NCBI GenBank assembly: GCA_000242815.2
Contig: AHHB01000022.1
Location: 1 to 64,000 of the forward strand
Direction of reading: 5' to 3'
DNA: 64,000 nt
Source: Janthinobacterium lividum PAMC 25724
Lineage (GTDB): Bacteria; Pseudomonadota; Gammaproteobacteria; Burkholderiales; Burkholderiaceae_D
Numbering within the stretch: position 1 is the stretch's first letter; every line of letters begins with the position of its first letter. Shown one piece after another: positions 62,812-64,000 of the stretch. The notes below the pieces were generated by a model, which did not search any database, was not told where the DNA came from, and saw nothing but the letters and a program-made list of their open reading frames with translations. A program made the translations under genes and the position numbers.

Positions 62812-62887
62812 TGGTAGGCCGTGCGGGATTCGAACCTGCGACCAACGGATTAAAAGTCCGCTGCTCTACCAGCTGAGCTAACGACCC
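62812..62887 (-). tRNA. tRNA-Lys (UUU), copy 3
   Basis: A 76-base minus-strand tRNA with anticodon TTT and encoded CCA, identical by eye to copies 1 and 2. It is followed by the spacer AAAACTGTACAACAAC seen in the first pair. Confidence 0.97.
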
Positions 62888-62973
62888 AAAAACTGTACAA
62901 CAACTTCGGTAACACTGTGCCGTAAAAAATGCTTGCCGTAAAATATTGCAAGCAGATCAGTACTGCGTATTCG

Positions 62974-63049
62974 TGGTAGGCCGTGCGGGATTCGAACCTG
63001 CGACCAACGGATTAAAAGTCCGCTGCTCTACCAGCTGAGCTAACGACCC
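62974..63049 (-). tRNA. tRNA-Lys (UUU), copy 4
   Basis: A 76-base minus-strand tRNA with anticodon TTT and encoded CCA. It is the upstream member of the second pair, 86 bases from copy 3, and comes directly after cpoB. Confidence 0.97.
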
Positions 63050-63116
63050 GAAGAAGGAAGATTATAGGGGGTGCCCGGGATTCTGTCAAACCCAAGGGGC
63101 AACTTTTTCCCCGCTT

Positions 63117-63875
63117 TTACTTTTTGCCGACCCGTTCCTTGGCCGCTTGCGCTGCGCTCGAGCCTGGATAGCGCGAGATCAGGGCGTTCAGGGTCTTGGT
63201 GGTATTGGGCTTATCTTTCAGCTCCGTGTAGCAGCTGGCGATGTTGAGCATGGCGTCAGGCGCCTTCGGGCTGTCCGGGTAGAGCTTCAGTACTGCCTGC
63301 TGCGCCGTGATGGCGTTCTTGCAGTCGCGCTGGGCGTAATAGGCATTGCCCAGCCAGTATTGCGCGTTGGCCGCATAGGCCGATTCCGGGTAGCGTTTCA
63401 CGAAGGCGTCCAGTGCCGTGACGGCGCCCTTGTAGTCGCCCGACTTGAACAGGCCGAATGCCGATTCATAGGTGCTTTGCTCGGACACGCCCACGGCCGC
63501 TTCCTGGCCATCGATGGTGACCTGGCGCGGTTCGAGCTTGCGCAGGCGCGCGTCGATATCGGTGTAGAAATCCTTCTGACGCTTTTGCGTATTTGTCAGG
63601 TCGTTACCCAGCACTTCGATCTGGCCGCGCAGGCGGGCGATCTCTTGCATGGTCTGGTCATGCTGGTTGAGCAGGCTCAAGGTGCTGGTCTTGTCCGCCT
63701 TGGTATCGATACGGTTGTTCAGGTCGCGCGCCATGGCGTCGACCTTGGCGCGCAGCTCCAGGATGGCTTTGCGCGCTTCGTCGTCGTCGAACAGGGCGGC
63801 GTTGGCGTGCAGGGGCAGGTAGGCAAACGCGGCCATCAAGGCGGCGGCGACGCCGGCTTTCGAGAATGTCATCAT
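63117..63875 (-). CDS. cpoB: Tol-Pal system protein CpoB (YbgF)
   Basis: A 252-residue periplasmic protein: a signal peptide (about 1-26, ending LHANAALFDDDEA), a coiled-coil N-terminal segment (ILELRAKVDAMARDLNNRI ... IARLRGQIEVLGNDL) for trimerisation, and a C-terminal TPR domain (YESAFGLFKSGDYKGAVTAL, AQYWLGNAYYAQRDCKNAI). CpoB coordinates PBP1B and Tol during cell constriction. ATG 63875 is used; TTG 63890 is an upstream alternative. The tol/pal genes should lie to the right of the window. A possible hairpin (about 63913-63948) precedes it. Confidence 0.93.
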   Translation of the reverse strand: MMTFSKAGVAAALMAAFAYLPLHANAALFDDDEARKAILELRAKVDAMARDLNNRIDTKADKTSTLSLLNQHDQTMQEIARLRGQIEVLGNDLTNTQKRQKDFYTDIDARLRKLEPRQVTIDGQEAAVGVSEQSTYESAFGLFKSGDYKGAVTALDAFVKRYPESAYAANAQYWLGNAYYAQRDCKNAITAQQAVLKLYPDSPKAPDAMLNIASCYTELKDKPNTTKTLNALISRYPGSSAAQAAKERVGKK

Positions 63876-64000
63876 GGGTCGGGCTTTCAAAGGTTACGCA
63901 AAACATGCAAACGGGGCGCCGGGCGGTGAATCACCGCGCTGCGCCCCATTATTATGCCTATGACTGGCCAGTTAGGTAAGCGTCAATGCTGCAGCGCTTA

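Overview
This 64 kb window looks like chromosomal DNA of a betaproteobacterium of the family Oxalobacteraceae (Janthinobacterium/Massilia/Duganella type). The grounds are the moderately high G+C, the protein character of ArgF, ArgG, MurB, Orn and RsgA, the Wsp cluster, and repeat motifs that I associate with this group. The genus is an inference and was not checked against a database. Most of the window is core genome; the accessory parts are named below.

Layout. 1-4.9 kb: a fused leucine-rich-repeat/protein kinase, a nitronate monooxygenase-like flavoprotein, YajQ, MurB and PpnP. 4.9-13.5 kb: a complete seven-gene Wsp surface-sensing/c-di-GMP operon on the minus strand (wspA-B-C-D-E-F-R), with a one-base frameshift inside the receiver domain of the WspE hybrid kinase. 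13.8-16 kb: argF-argG. 16.3-19.1 kb: a large TPR-GAF sensor kinase. 19.3-21.9 kb: a tightly coupled M48 peptidase/pterin dehydratase/rsgA operon. 21.9-25.1 kb: orn, a LysR regulator with a small coupled gene, and an EamA exporter. 25.2-29.2 kb: the heme uptake operon hmuSTUV behind a promoter overlapped by a Fur-like box. 29.3-34.3 kb: a UPF0149/SEC-C protein, srkA, a very long Ala/Glu-rich coiled-coil protein and a small membrane protein.

34.3-43.6 kb: a MITE-like inverted-repeat element followed by a Ter (tellurium-resistance-type) stress locus. It has a TerA-like double TerD protein, HpcH/HpaI-type lyase, PRTase/StiP-type protein, HAD phosphatase, PRTase and ATP-grasp in one overlapping operon, then an AIM24/TIGR00266 protein, TerD and a DUF475 (TerC-like) membrane protein. 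The enzymes form the biosynthetic module thought to make a nucleoside-like metabolite. 43.9-50.7 kb: a divergent-PAP2 protein, an RND efflux pair and a cystine symporter. 50.9-52.7 kb: small proteins, YigZ and a possible GAF-sensor remnant. 52.7-59.1 kb: an unusual locus of a tandem TetR regulator, TonB-dependent receptor, secreted PI-PLC and MFS transporter, which I read as a candidate lipid-headgroup scavenging system. 59.3-63.0 kb: two duplicated pairs of tRNA-Lys(UUU) bracketing an OYE flavoprotein, an ArsR regulator and an acyltransferase. 63.1-63.9 kb: cpoB of the Tol-Pal system.

The points most worth a second look are the wspE frameshift, a three-copy dispersed intergenic element with conserved ends, the MITE-like element beside terA, the terminator hairpin fused to the aim24 ribosome binding site, the PI-PLC locus, and the duplicated tRNA-Lys pairs.
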